Position numbers and translations under genes: made by a program. The notes under the pieces are model-generated. The model had not been told where the DNA came from. It worked only from the letters and a program-made list of their open reading frames with translations, and did not search any database. A stretch of 64,000 nt of DNA from Citrobacter amalonaticus Y19 (GTDB lineage Bacteria; Pseudomonadota; Gammaproteobacteria; Enterobacterales; Enterobacteriaceae). The stretch is from NCBI RefSeq assembly GCF_000981805.1, contig NZ_CP011132.1:372001-436000 (forward strand). The letters run 5' to 3'. Positions 1-8,201 of the stretch are shown in pieces; within the stretch, counting starts at the first letter, position 1; the number at the start of each line of letters is the position of its first letter.

Positions 1-1463
1 GCTTCCTGCTCGCAAAGGGTTTTAACATCCTGATACTGCTGATATTTATCTTTATACTGCTGACGCTTTGCCTCCAGCAGGGTATTCCGCCGGGCCAGTT
101 CCTGCTTGTTATGCGCAATCGCTGCCTGCAGTTGATTCAGACGCGCCAGTCGGGGAACGAGCTGACCGTGGAGCGAGAGCAGTTGCTGGCGCAGGGGACG
201 CTGCTGCGCGTGCTGCGCCAGCGCCGTCGCAACCTCATCCACCGTCAGATTGAGCGTCACCGTCGGCAGCGCTTCCAGCTTGCGACTATCGTTTATCTGC
301 TGTTGTTGCCATTTTGCCAGTTGAATCTTATCACTGGCCTGCTGAGCAAAAAGGGCACGCCATCCTCCTAACTCGTTGCTCCATAAACGAAAGCGATCGT
401 GCGCGGTTAGCCACTCGTTCAGCGTCTGTTGTGTGGCAAGCAGGGCGGTGGACTGCCGCTCAGCCTGGCGGCGTATGCGCTCTCGCAGCGTGAGTTTGCT
501 TTGTAAGCGAGCATTTACTTCGCTTATCTGCTGACGGGTGCGGGTGACGGTAGCCGTTTGCTCCTGAATGCGCTCCCACAGTGGGCGTAACGCTCTGGCA
601 GGCTGCGCCAGACTGAGCGTCGCCAGCTGTGGCTGGGCGTTTTCCAGCGCCTCCTGCGCAACCCGCTGCGCCTGCTGACGCTGGTTCGCATCGGCCTGCA
701 GTTCGCGTTGTCGCGTCAGCCAGTTCAACTGCTGTTGTCCGGTCTGCTGTTGGGCGACCCGCTGTTTCTCTTCGTCAGTGAGCGCCTGCAAACTTTCTGT
801 CAGCGTCTGCAACGCCTCTGGCGCTAACAGCGCAACGCCGCTGGCCTGCGCCTGTAATTTCTCCAGTTCGGTGCGCGCGGTTTTGTGCTGTTCAAAAACC
901 AGGGCGGAGATCTGCCCGTAAATTTCCGTGCCGGTCAGTTCTTCCAGCAGTTCCGCACGCTCCTTCGGCTTCGCGTTGAGGAACGCCGCGAACTGCCCCT
1001 GTGAGAGCAGCATCGAACGGGTAAAGCGACCGTAATCCAGCCCGGTCAGTTCCGCCGTCATCTCCAGTTTGTCTTTCACTTTGTCGGCAAGAATTTTCCC
1101 GTCGGCGCAGCGTGCCAGTTCAACGCGCGGAACCTGCAAATTGCCATCGGGCTGGTTGCGCGCACGGTTCTGGCTCCAGAACGCACGATAAGCTTCGCCT
1201 TTGACTTCAAACTCCACCTCCGCCAGACATTCCGCCGTATCACGAGTCATCAGATCGTTTTGCGACTGCGACACGGTATTCAGGCGAGGCGTCTCGTGGT
1301 ACAACGCCAGGCAAATCGCATCGAGCAGGGTGGTTTTGCCAGCCCCGGTGGGACCGGTAATGGCAAACAGACCGTTGCTGGCAAACGGCTCCGCAGTGAA
1401 ATCGACCTTCCATTCCCCTTTCAGTGAGTTGAGGTTTTTCAGGCGCAGACTGAGAATTTTCAT
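1..1463 (-). CDS. sbcC: Exonuclease SbcC, N-terminal part (cut by window edge)
   Basis: ATPase subunit of the SbcCD (Rad50/Mre11-type) nuclease that opens hairpins and cleaves protein-blocked DNA ends. Read on the minus strand from the ATG at 1463, the frame stays open to base 1 and gives about 487 residues of a protein normally near 1050. The start MKILSLRLKNLNSLKGEW and the Walker A loop GPTGAGKTT (residues 37-45) are visible. A long coiled-coil region rich in Gln, Glu and Arg follows. The last readable residues (QQYQDVKTLCEQE) lie just before the expected zinc-hook CxxC, so the hook, the second coil and Walker B are outside the window. The ATG overlaps the sbcD stop in ATGA, which implies translational coupling in an sbcD-sbcC operon. 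Confidence 0.96.
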   Translation of the reverse strand, partial: MKILSLRLKNLNSLKGEWKVDFTAEPFASNGLFAITGPTGAGKTTLLDAICLALYHETPRLNTVSQSQNDLMTRDTAECLAEVEFEVKGEAYRAFWSQNRARNQPDGNLQVPRVELARCADGKILADKVKDKLEMTAELTGLDYGRFTRSMLLSQGQFAAFLNAKPKERAELLEELTGTEIYGQISALVFEQHKTARTELEKLQAQASGVALLAPEALQTLTESLQALTDEEKQRVAQQQTGQQQLNWLTRQRELQADANQRQQAQRVAQEALENAQPQLATLSLAQPARALRPLWERIQEQTATVTRTRQQISEVNARLQSKLTLRERIRRQAERQSTALLATQQTLNEWLTAHDRFRLWSNELGGWRALFAQQASDKIQLAKWQQQQINDSRKLEALPTVTLNLTVDEVATALAQHAQQRPLRQQLLSLHGQLVPRLARLNQLQAAIAHNKQELARRNTLLEAKRQQYKDKYQQYQDVKTLCEQE

Positions 1464-2662
1464 GCCTCATGCTCCCCGGACAGTGTCTGTAACGTGCGGT
1501 GAAAAAGTGATGTCAGGCGTTCGCACTGCGGCGGCTCAAGTGCTTCCAGCGCCAGGCGGCGCGAAAATACCTCGTCCACGCTCAGTTCGCTCAGCGTTTC
1601 CCGGCGTTCGTTACTCAACATGCGCTCGCGCTGCTCCCGACTGCGGCGGACTAACAGCACCTCAACGGGCAGCGTTTCCGTCAGCGCCTGAATTTTACGC
1701 TGCATATCGTGCAGGTATTCATCGGTGGTGATTTCAATATCCAGCCAGACCGGAGGGCTTTGCTCGCTACCGCGCCACTGTTCCAGTTGCTCGGTAATCG
1801 CCGCGAGATCGCCTTTCAACACCGCCAGCGGTTGTGTTACCGGAACGGTGAGTTCTTCGACGCTGGCTAACTTACCGTCCAGGAAGTCCACCCGATGCAC
1901 GTATTTGTTTTTGCCACATTCGTCAAAACTCAGCGCGATGGGGGAGCCGCAATAGCGGATGTGCTCTGTGCCGCCAATCTTCTGCGCCCGGTGGATGTGG
2001 CCCAGCGCGATGTAATCGGCGGGCGGGAAGTTCTGTGCCGGGAAAGCATCCAGCGTGCCAATATAAATGTCACGAACGGCGTCACTTTTGCTGGCGCCGA
2101 CGGTGGTCAAATGGCCGGTGGCAATAATCGGCAGGGCGAGATCGCCGCGCAACGTGCAGGCAGCCTCGTATTGCTGCTGGTAATAGTCGGTGATGGCACC
2201 CAGCAGATGCTGCTGTTTTTCCTGACCGGACAGTCCCGCCTGGCTGCTGATAATGTCACGCGGGCGTAGAAACGGCACCGGACACAGCACCGCGCCGGGT
2301 TGACCGTCGCGACGATTCAGGATTTGCGGCGCGTGGCCAGCGCTGGCCACAACCGTGGTATTGAGAAACGCCAGAATCTCGCGGGATTCATTCAGCGTGG
2401 CGACGGAGTCATGGTTTCCTGCTAATACCACCAGATGACAGCCCGTTTGCTGCAGATTGACCACAAAACGGTTGTAGATCTCACGGGCATAGCTTGGCGG
2501 CGAGCCGGTATCGAAGATATCGCCTGCCACGACTATCGCATCCACCTGCTGTTCGACCGCCGTTTCCAGCAGCCAGTCGAGAAAGGCCTGATGTTCAGCG
2601 GCGCGGCTTTTGCTGTAAAAATTTTGTCCCAGATGCCAGTCAGAGGTGTGAAGGATGCGCAT
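1460..2662 (-). CDS. sbcD: Exonuclease SbcD (Mre11-type nuclease subunit)
   Basis: Metal-dependent phosphoesterase subunit of SbcCD. The start chosen is the ATG at 2662, giving MRILHTSDWHLGQNF and 400 residues, the usual length. An in-frame extension to 2803 adds 47 unrelated residues and would cross the phoB promoter. Calcineurin-type metal motifs are present in order: DWHLG near residue 8, GDIFDTGSP near 48, GNHDS near 83, and GHLTT and GHIHRA further on. It overlaps sbcC by 4 bases and is divergent from phoB. Confidence 0.97.
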   Translation of the reverse strand: MRILHTSDWHLGQNFYSKSRAAEHQAFLDWLLETAVEQQVDAIVVAGDIFDTGSPPSYAREIYNRFVVNLQQTGCHLVVLAGNHDSVATLNESREILAFLNTTVVASAGHAPQILNRRDGQPGAVLCPVPFLRPRDIISSQAGLSGQEKQQHLLGAITDYYQQQYEAACTLRGDLALPIIATGHLTTVGASKSDAVRDIYIGTLDAFPAQNFPPADYIALGHIHRAQKIGGTEHIRYCGSPIALSFDECGKNKYVHRVDFLDGKLASVEELTVPVTQPLAVLKGDLAAITEQLEQWRGSEQSPPVWLDIEITTDEYLHDMQRKIQALTETLPVEVLLVRRSREQRERMLSNERRETLSELSVDEVFSRRLALEALEPPQCERLTSLFHRTLQTLSGEHEA

Positions 2663-2772
2663 AACGGTTCCATGGCAAAAAAGCATAAAGGGGATTATAA
2701 CCATTCGTGGGCTGTAATATCTCGTTTCTCGGGTGTCATAAATCAACAACCTAAGGTTAACGTCAGCGCGTA

Positions 2773-2806
2773 TTTTCATAAATCTGTCATAAAACTGACG
2801 CATAAT
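2773..2806 (+). promoter_or_regulatory. PhoB box and -10 of phoBR
   Basis: TTTTCATAAATCTGTCAT (2773-2790) contains two 7-base repeats, TTTTCAT and CTGTCAT, 11 bases apart, as in a canonical Pho box. A third weaker repeat CTGACGC follows 11 bases on, then CATAAT (2801-2806) as a likely -10. It sits about 55 bases upstream of phoB and fits the known autoregulation of phoBR under phosphate limitation. Confidence 0.85.
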
Positions 2807-2858
2807 GGCGCCGCATTAAGACAGATGATGACAAGCAACTTATCTAACAGGGCAAATC

Positions 2859-3548
2859 ATGGCGAGACGTATTCTGGTCGTAGAAGATGAAGCTCCAATT
2901 CGCGAAATGGTCTGTTTCGTGCTTGAGCAAAATGGCTTTCAGCCCGTTGAAGCTGAAGATTATGACAGTGCGGTGAACCAGCTTAATGAACCCTGGCCGG
3001 ATTTGATCCTTCTTGACTGGATGTTACCCGGCGGTTCTGGTCTACAGTTTATTAAACACCTCAAGCGTGAAGCGATGACCCGGGATATTCCGGTCATGAT
3101 GTTGACCGCCAGAGGGGAAGAAGAGGATCGCGTTCGCGGCCTGGAAACTGGCGCAGACGACTACATTACCAAACCGTTCTCCCCGAAAGAACTGGTTGCC
3201 CGCATCAAAGCGGTGATGCGGCGGATTTCACCGATGGCGGTGGAAGAAGTCATTGAGATGCAGGGGCTGAGCCTGGATCCCACATCGCACCGCGTGATGA
3301 CCGGCGAAAACCCGCTCGATATGGGGCCAACGGAATTTAAACTCCTGCATTTCTTTATGACCCACCCCGAACGGGTATACAGCCGCGAACAGTTGCTGAA
3401 CCATGTCTGGGGCACCAACGTCTACGTTGAGGATCGTACAGTCGATGTGCACATTCGCCGTCTGCGCAAAGCGCTGGAAACCAGCGGCCACGATCGGATG
3501 GTACAAACGGTTCGCGGGACAGGGTATCGTTTTTCGACCCGTTTTTGA
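2859..3548 (+). CDS. phoB: Phosphate regulon response regulator PhoB
   Basis: OmpR-family transcription factor that activates the Pho regulon when phosphorylated by PhoR. The protein is 229 residues, the same length as in E. coli. The receiver domain (about 1-120) has the acidic pocket VVEDE, phospho-acceptor D53 (LLDWMLPG), T83 and K105 (DYITKPF). The C-terminal winged helix (about 130-229) ends in RGTGYRFSTRF. It lies 41 bases upstream of phoR in the same operon, behind a Pho box. Confidence 0.98.
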   Translation: MARRILVVEDEAPIREMVCFVLEQNGFQPVEAEDYDSAVNQLNEPWPDLILLDWMLPGGSGLQFIKHLKREAMTRDIPVMMLTARGEEEDRVRGLETGADDYITKPFSPKELVARIKAVMRRISPMAVEEVIEMQGLSLDPTSHRVMTGENPLDMGPTEFKLLHFFMTHPERVYSREQLLNHVWGTNVYVEDRTVDVHIRRLRKALETSGHDRMVQTVRGTGYRFSTRF

Positions 3549-3589
3549 AAGACAAGAATAAGAGCCTGGCTCTGAAGGGAGAGTGACCC

Positions 3590-4885
3590 GTGCTGGAACG
3601 GCTGTCATGGAAAAGGCTGGTGCTGGAGCTGATACTTTGCTGCATCCCTGCCTTGATCCTAAGTGCATTTTTTGGTTACCTGCCGTGGTTTTTACTGGCA
3701 TCGGTAACAGGACTGCTGATCTGGCATTTCTGGAATTTATTACGCCTCTCATGGTGGCTGTGGGTCGACAGAAGCATGACGCCGCCGCCGGGACGAGGCA
3801 GTTGGGAACCGCTGCTGTACGGTTTGCACCAGATGCAACTGCGCAATAAAAAGCGCCGTCGCGAACTGGGCAATCTGATTAAACGCTTTCGCAGCGGGGC
3901 AGAGTCACTGCCCGATGCGGTGGTGTTGACCACCGAAGACGGGGGGATTTTCTGGTGTAACGGCCTGGCGCAACAGGTGCTGGGTTTACGCTGGCCGGAC
4001 GATAGCGGACAGAACATCCTGAACCTGCTGCGCTACCCGGAGTTTACGCAGTACCTTAAGCTGCGGGATTTCAGCCGACCATTAAATCTGGTGCTTAATA
4101 CCGGTCGACACCTGGAAATCCGCGTCATGCCGTATACCGATAAGCAACTGCTGATGGTGGCGCGCGACATGACCCAGATGCACCAGCTTGAAGGCGCGAG
4201 ACGCAATTTCTTTGCCAATGTGAGCCATGAACTCCGCACCCCGCTTACGGTGTTGCAGGGCTATCTCGAGATGATGCACGAGCAGACGCTGGAAGGGGCA
4301 ACGCGTGAGAAAGCGCTGTTGACGATGCGTGATCAGACCTCGCGTATGGAAGGACTGGTAAAACAGTTGCTCACGCTGTCGAGAATTGAAGCCGCACCCA
4401 CGCTTTTGCTCAATGAGCAGGTCGATGTGCCGATGATGCTGCGCATGGTCGAACGCGAGGCGCAGACGCTTAGCCAGCAGAAGCACACCTTCAGCTTTGA
4501 GGTGGATAACCAGTTAAAAGTGCTGGGGAATGAAGAACAACTGCGCAGTGCGATGTCCAACCTGGTGTATAACGCGGTGAATCATACGCCAGCGGGAACC
4601 CATATCACCGTCCGCTGGCACGCGGTGCCGCACGGCGCGGAGTTTAGCGTGGAAGATAACGGACCGGGCATTGCGCCGGAACATATCCCGCGGTTAACGG
4701 AGCGATTTTATCGCGTGGATAAAGCGCGATCGCGGCAAACGGGCGGCAGTGGACTGGGGCTGGCTATCGTAAAACATGCGGTGAATCATCACGAAAGTCG
4801 CCTGAATATCGACAGTCAACTGGGCAAAGGAACGCGCTTTAGTTTTGTGCTACCGGAACGATTAATTGCCAAAAAAAGTGCTTAA
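3590..4885 (+). CDS. phoR: Phosphate regulon sensor histidine kinase PhoR
   Basis: Inner-membrane kinase and phosphatase that reads phosphate status through the Pst/PhoU complex and acts on PhoB. It has 431 residues from a GTG start with MLERLSWKRL. Two membrane segments (about 10-28 and 32-52) are followed by a basic linker (RNKKRRRELG), a PAS-like region and the HisKA motif NVSHELRTPL with H213. The ATPase domain has N-box NLVYNAVNH and G-boxes DNGPGIA and GGSGLGLAIV. A perfect terminator hairpin follows the stop. Confidence 0.98.
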   Translation: MLERLSWKRLVLELILCCIPALILSAFFGYLPWFLLASVTGLLIWHFWNLLRLSWWLWVDRSMTPPPGRGSWEPLLYGLHQMQLRNKKRRRELGNLIKRFRSGAESLPDAVVLTTEDGGIFWCNGLAQQVLGLRWPDDSGQNILNLLRYPEFTQYLKLRDFSRPLNLVLNTGRHLEIRVMPYTDKQLLMVARDMTQMHQLEGARRNFFANVSHELRTPLTVLQGYLEMMHEQTLEGATREKALLTMRDQTSRMEGLVKQLLTLSRIEAAPTLLLNEQVDVPMMLRMVEREAQTLSQQKHTFSFEVDNQLKVLGNEEQLRSAMSNLVYNAVNHTPAGTHITVRWHAVPHGAEFSVEDNGPGIAPEHIPRLTERFYRVDKARSRQTGGSGLGLAIVKHAVNHHESRLNIDSQLGKGTRFSFVLPERLIAKKSA

Positions 4886-4910
4886 AGTACAATCGTAAGG
4901 TTTTCTTTCC

Positions 4911-4941
4911 ATAAGCCAGCCAATGCTGGCTTATTTTCTTT
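4911..4941 (+). terminator. Intrinsic terminator after phoR
   Basis: A perfect 10-base stem, ATAAGCCAGC / GCTGGCTTAT with loop CAAT (4911-4934), is followed by TTTCTTTG. It lies 25 bases after the phoR stop. Confidence 0.85.
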
Positions 4942-5291
4942 GCGGCTAAGATAAGTCTGCTGAATTTATTAACGTCTGGTTGTTTTTTGTTCGAATGATA
5001 AGCCATGACTTTTTCTTTAGTATAGTGTTTTGAACTAACCTTTGATTTGATATCGATATAATCTTCCGGTTTTTGGATCCCTCCTTGCTTTAAAACGTTA
5101 TAAGCGTTTAAATTGCGCCCCAGATGCTGTCAGACTGACTGCATTCAGGCGGTAAATCGAAAAACTATTCTTCGCAGTCCCGGCCAAGGAGCATATCCCG
5201 CTGGAATTGCTTAAAAAAACCGCTGTTTCTTCCCACAGGGAAAGACAATTAGTTACTTTAATCAACACCACATCCACAGGCCGTAAGCTTT
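4942..5291 (+). other. AT-rich leader region upstream of brnQ
   Basis: About 350 bases without a convincing gene between the phoR terminator and brnQ. A TATAAT hexamer at 5057-5062 could be the brnQ -10, but no good -35 is present at 16-18 bases. That would leave a leader of roughly 220 bases before brnQ. I found no leader peptide rich in branched-chain residues. Confidence 0.4.
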
Positions 5292-6611
5292 ATGACCCAT
5301 CAGTTAAAATCGCGCGATATTATTGCGCTGGGCTTTATGACTTTTGCGCTGTTCGTCGGCGCAGGAAACATCATCTTTCCTCCAATGGTTGGTTTGCAGG
5401 CTGGCGAAAACGTCTGGATGGCGGCTGTCGGCTTTTTGATCACGGCCGTGGGGCTGCCGGTGCTGACCGTGGTCGCGCTGGCGAAAGTCGGTGGTGGTGT
5501 TGACAGTCTGAGTACCCCTATCGGTAAAGTGGCTGGCGTTCTGCTGGCGACCGTCTGTTATCTGGCCGTCGGGCCGTTATTCGCGACACCGCGCACCGCA
5601 ACGGTCTCTTTTGAAGTGGGGATCGCCCCGCTGACCGGCGACTCGACTCTGCCGTTACTTATCTACAGCGTGGTCTATTTTTCGATTGTGATTCTGGTGT
5701 CGCTGTATCCGGGTAAACTGCTGGATACCGTGGGTAACTTCCTGGCGCCGCTGAAGATTCTGGCGTTGATTGTGCTCTCCGTTGCGGCGATCATCTGGCC
5801 TGCCGGCCCGATCAGCCGTTCAATAGAAGCCTATCAGACGGCGGCATTTTCCAATGGCTTCGTTAATGGTTACCTGACGATGGATACGCTGGGCGCGATG
5901 GTCTTTGGTATCGTTATTGTTAACGCCGCGCGTTCTCGCGGCGTAACCGAAGCGCGTCTGTTGACCCGTTATACCGTATGGGCTGGCCTGATGGCGGGCG
6001 TCGGATTAACGCTGCTGTATCTGGCGCTGTTCCGCCTCGGATCAGACAGCGCGACGCTGGTCGATCAGTCGGCGAACGGCGCAGCCATTCTGCACGCGTA
6101 TGTCCAGCATACCTTTGGCGGTGCGGGTAGCCTGCTGCTGGCGGCGTTGATCTTTATCGCCTGTCTGGTGACGGCGGTCGGCCTGACCTGTGCCTGTGCG
6201 GAGTTCTTCGCTCAGTATGTACCGCTGTCCTACCGTACGCTGGTGTTCATTCTTGGCGGGTTCTCGATGGTGGTTTCCAACCTGGGGCTCAGCCATCTGA
6301 TTCAGATCTCTATTCCGGTGCTGACGGCGATTTATCCCCCGTGTATCGCACTCGTTGTGTTAAGTTTTACCCGCTCATGGTGGCATAATTCGACCCGCGT
6401 CATTGCACCGGCAATGTTTATCAGCCTGATTTTTGGTATCCTTGATGGTATTAAAGCATCGGCAATCGGCGACGTGTTACCGGCCTGGACCCAGCGTTTA
6501 CCGCTGGCGGAACAAGGTCTGGCGTGGTTAATGCCCACCGTCGTGATGGTGGTCCTGGCGGTTGTCTGGGATCGCGCAGCGGGTCGACAGGTGACCTCCA
6601 GCGCACACTAA
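5292..6611 (+). CDS. brnQ: Branched-chain amino acid transporter BrnQ (LIV-II)
   Basis: Cation-coupled inner-membrane carrier for leucine, isoleucine and valine. It has 439 residues, the usual length, starting MTHQLKSRDIIALGFMTFAL and ending VTSSAH. About 12 hydrophobic segments span the whole protein, and the family-typical LFVGAGNIIFPP motif is near residue 20. An overlapping frame that begins at 5207 is not needed to explain it. It is separated from proY by a terminator hairpin. Confidence 0.97.
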   Translation: MTHQLKSRDIIALGFMTFALFVGAGNIIFPPMVGLQAGENVWMAAVGFLITAVGLPVLTVVALAKVGGGVDSLSTPIGKVAGVLLATVCYLAVGPLFATPRTATVSFEVGIAPLTGDSTLPLLIYSVVYFSIVILVSLYPGKLLDTVGNFLAPLKILALIVLSVAAIIWPAGPISRSIEAYQTAAFSNGFVNGYLTMDTLGAMVFGIVIVNAARSRGVTEARLLTRYTVWAGLMAGVGLTLLYLALFRLGSDSATLVDQSANGAAILHAYVQHTFGGAGSLLLAALIFIACLVTAVGLTCACAEFFAQYVPLSYRTLVFILGGFSMVVSNLGLSHLIQISIPVLTAIYPPCIALVVLSFTRSWWHNSTRVIAPAMFISLIFGILDGIKASAIGDVLPAWTQRLPLAEQGLAWLMPTVVMVVLAVVWDRAAGRQVTSSAH

Positions 6612-6632
6612 GATTGCGGAAAAAGTGTTTTA

Positions 6633-6667
6633 ACCACGGGGCTATTACTGGCCCCGTGGTTTTTTTA
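6633..6667 (+). terminator. Intrinsic terminator between brnQ and proY
   Basis: Stem ACCACGGGGC / GCCCCGTGGT with an 8-base loop (6633-6660) is followed by seven T residues (6661-6666 and on). It ends about 25 bases before proY, so proY either depends on read-through or has a start signal inside this short gap. Confidence 0.85.
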
Positions 6668-6690
6668 TTGTGTTGATGGGTTAGGAATCG

Positions 6691-8064
6691 ATGGAAAGTA
6701 ATAACAAGCTGAAGCGTGGGCTAAGCACCCGACACATTCGCTTTATGGCCCTGGGCTCAGCAATTGGCACCGGGCTGTTTTATGGCTCTGCGGACGCCAT
6801 CAAAATGGCCGGGCCGAGCGTGCTGCTGGCCTACATTATCGGCGGGGTGGCAGCCTATATCATTATGCGCGCGTTGGGGGAAATGTCCGTACACAACCCG
6901 TCCGCCAGCTCATTTTCGCGCTATGCGCAGGAAAACCTCGGCCCACTTGCCGGTTACATTACCGGCTGGACCTACTGTTTTGAAATCCTGATTGTCGCCA
7001 TTGCCGATGTGACCGCGTTCGGCATCTATATGGGCGTCTGGTTTCCGACGGTGCCGCACTGGATCTGGGTGCTCAGCGTGGTGCTGATCATCTGCGCCAT
7101 CAACCTGATGAGCGTGAAAGTGTTTGGCGAACTGGAGTTCTGGTTCTCTTTCTTTAAAGTCGCGACCATCATCATCATGATTGTGGCCGGCTTCGGCATT
7201 ATCATCTGGGGGATTGGCAACGGCGAGCAACCGACCGGGATCCATAACCTGTGGAGTAACGGCGGCTTCTTCAGCAATGGCTGGCTGGGGATGGTGATGT
7301 CGCTACAGATGGTGATGTTCGCCTACGGCGGAATTGAAATCATCGGTATCACCGCCGGGGAAGCGAAGGACCCGGAGAAATCCATTCCGCGCGCCATTAA
7401 CTCGGTGCCGATGCGTATTCTGGTGTTCTACGTGGGGACGCTGTTCGTCATTATGTCTATCTATCCGTGGAACCAGGTGGGAACCGACGGCAGCCCGTTT
7501 GTGCTGACCTTCCAGCATCTTGGTATTACTTTTGCCGCCAGCATTCTCAACTTTGTGGTGCTCACCGCGTCACTGTCGGCGATCAACTCTGACGTCTTTG
7601 GCGTCGGTCGTATGCTGCACGGGATGGCGGAGCAGGGCAGTGCGCCGAAAGTGTTCGCCAAAACCTCGCGCCGGGGGATCCCATGGGTCACCGTGATGGT
7701 GATGACGATTGCCCTGCTGTCCGCGGTGTATCTGAACTACATCATGCCAGAAAACGTCTTCCTGGTGATTGCGTCGCTGGCGACCTTCGCGACGGTATGG
7801 GTGTGGATTATGATCCTGCTGTCGCAAATCGCTTTCCGTCGTCGTCTGCCGCCGGAAGAGGTGAAGGCGCTGAAGTTTAAAGTGCCGGGCGGCGTGGCAA
7901 CGACCATTGTGGGCCTGATTTTCCTTGTCTTTATCATCGGACTGATTGGCTATCACCCGGACACCCGCATTTCACTGTACGTTGGCTGCGGCTGGATTGT
8001 TCTGCTGATGATTGGCTGGATGTTCAAGCGCCGCCATGACCGTCAGGTTGCCGAAGCGCAGTAA
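6691..8064 (+). CDS. proY: Amino acid permease ProY (proline-specific type)
   Basis: APC-superfamily inner-membrane permease of 457 residues, starting MESNNKLKRGLSTRHIRFMALGSAIGTGLF. The SAIGTGLFYGSA segment is the family substrate-binding loop of TM1, and about 12 membrane segments follow. In E. coli and Salmonella the orthologue is described as a cryptic proline transporter, so substrate assignment rests on the family. A REP hairpin follows the stop. Confidence 0.95.
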   Translation: MESNNKLKRGLSTRHIRFMALGSAIGTGLFYGSADAIKMAGPSVLLAYIIGGVAAYIIMRALGEMSVHNPSASSFSRYAQENLGPLAGYITGWTYCFEILIVAIADVTAFGIYMGVWFPTVPHWIWVLSVVLIICAINLMSVKVFGELEFWFSFFKVATIIIMIVAGFGIIIWGIGNGEQPTGIHNLWSNGGFFSNGWLGMVMSLQMVMFAYGGIEIIGITAGEAKDPEKSIPRAINSVPMRILVFYVGTLFVIMSIYPWNQVGTDGSPFVLTFQHLGITFAASILNFVVLTASLSAINSDVFGVGRMLHGMAEQGSAPKVFAKTSRRGIPWVTVMVMTIALLSAVYLNYIMPENVFLVIASLATFATVWVWIMILLSQIAFRRRLPPEEVKALKFKVPGGVATTIVGLIFLVFIIGLIGYHPDTRISLYVGCGWIVLLMIGWMFKRRHDRQVAEAQ

Positions 8065-8070
8065 TGTTGT

Positions 8071-8096
8071 GCCGGGTGGCGTGAATGCCATCCGGC
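8071..8096. repeat. REP element after proY
   Basis: GCCGGGTGGC / GCCATCCGGC inverted repeat with a 6-base loop, the classic REP palindrome, in the proY-malZ gap. Confidence 0.8.
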
Positions 8097-8101
8097 CATT
8101 T

Positions 8102-8152
8102 CTCCTCCCCCGAACTCCTCCCCCAATAAACCTTCAGATGATGAGTTATCCT
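8102..8152 (+). promoter_or_regulatory. Two MalT boxes and -10 of malZ
   Basis: CTCCTCCCCC occurs twice, at 8102-8111 and 8115-8124, 13 bases apart. On the minus strand each reads GGGGAGGAG, 9 of 10 matches to the MalT box GGGGAKGAGG. A TATCCT hexamer at 8147-8152 can serve as -10, putting the nearer box around -35 to -45, which is where MalT activates. This supports maltotriose/MalT control of malZ. Confidence 0.75.
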
Positions 8153-8201
8153 GTAAATCGCTATGGCAAGGTGAGCTCATTTTCATCAAAGGGGATACGT
8201 G

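Noticed and set aside
5207..5503. 98-residue frame overlapping the start of brnQ, considered as a leader peptide
   Set aside because: No ribosome site, no run of Leu, Ile or Val codons, and most of it lies inside brnQ.
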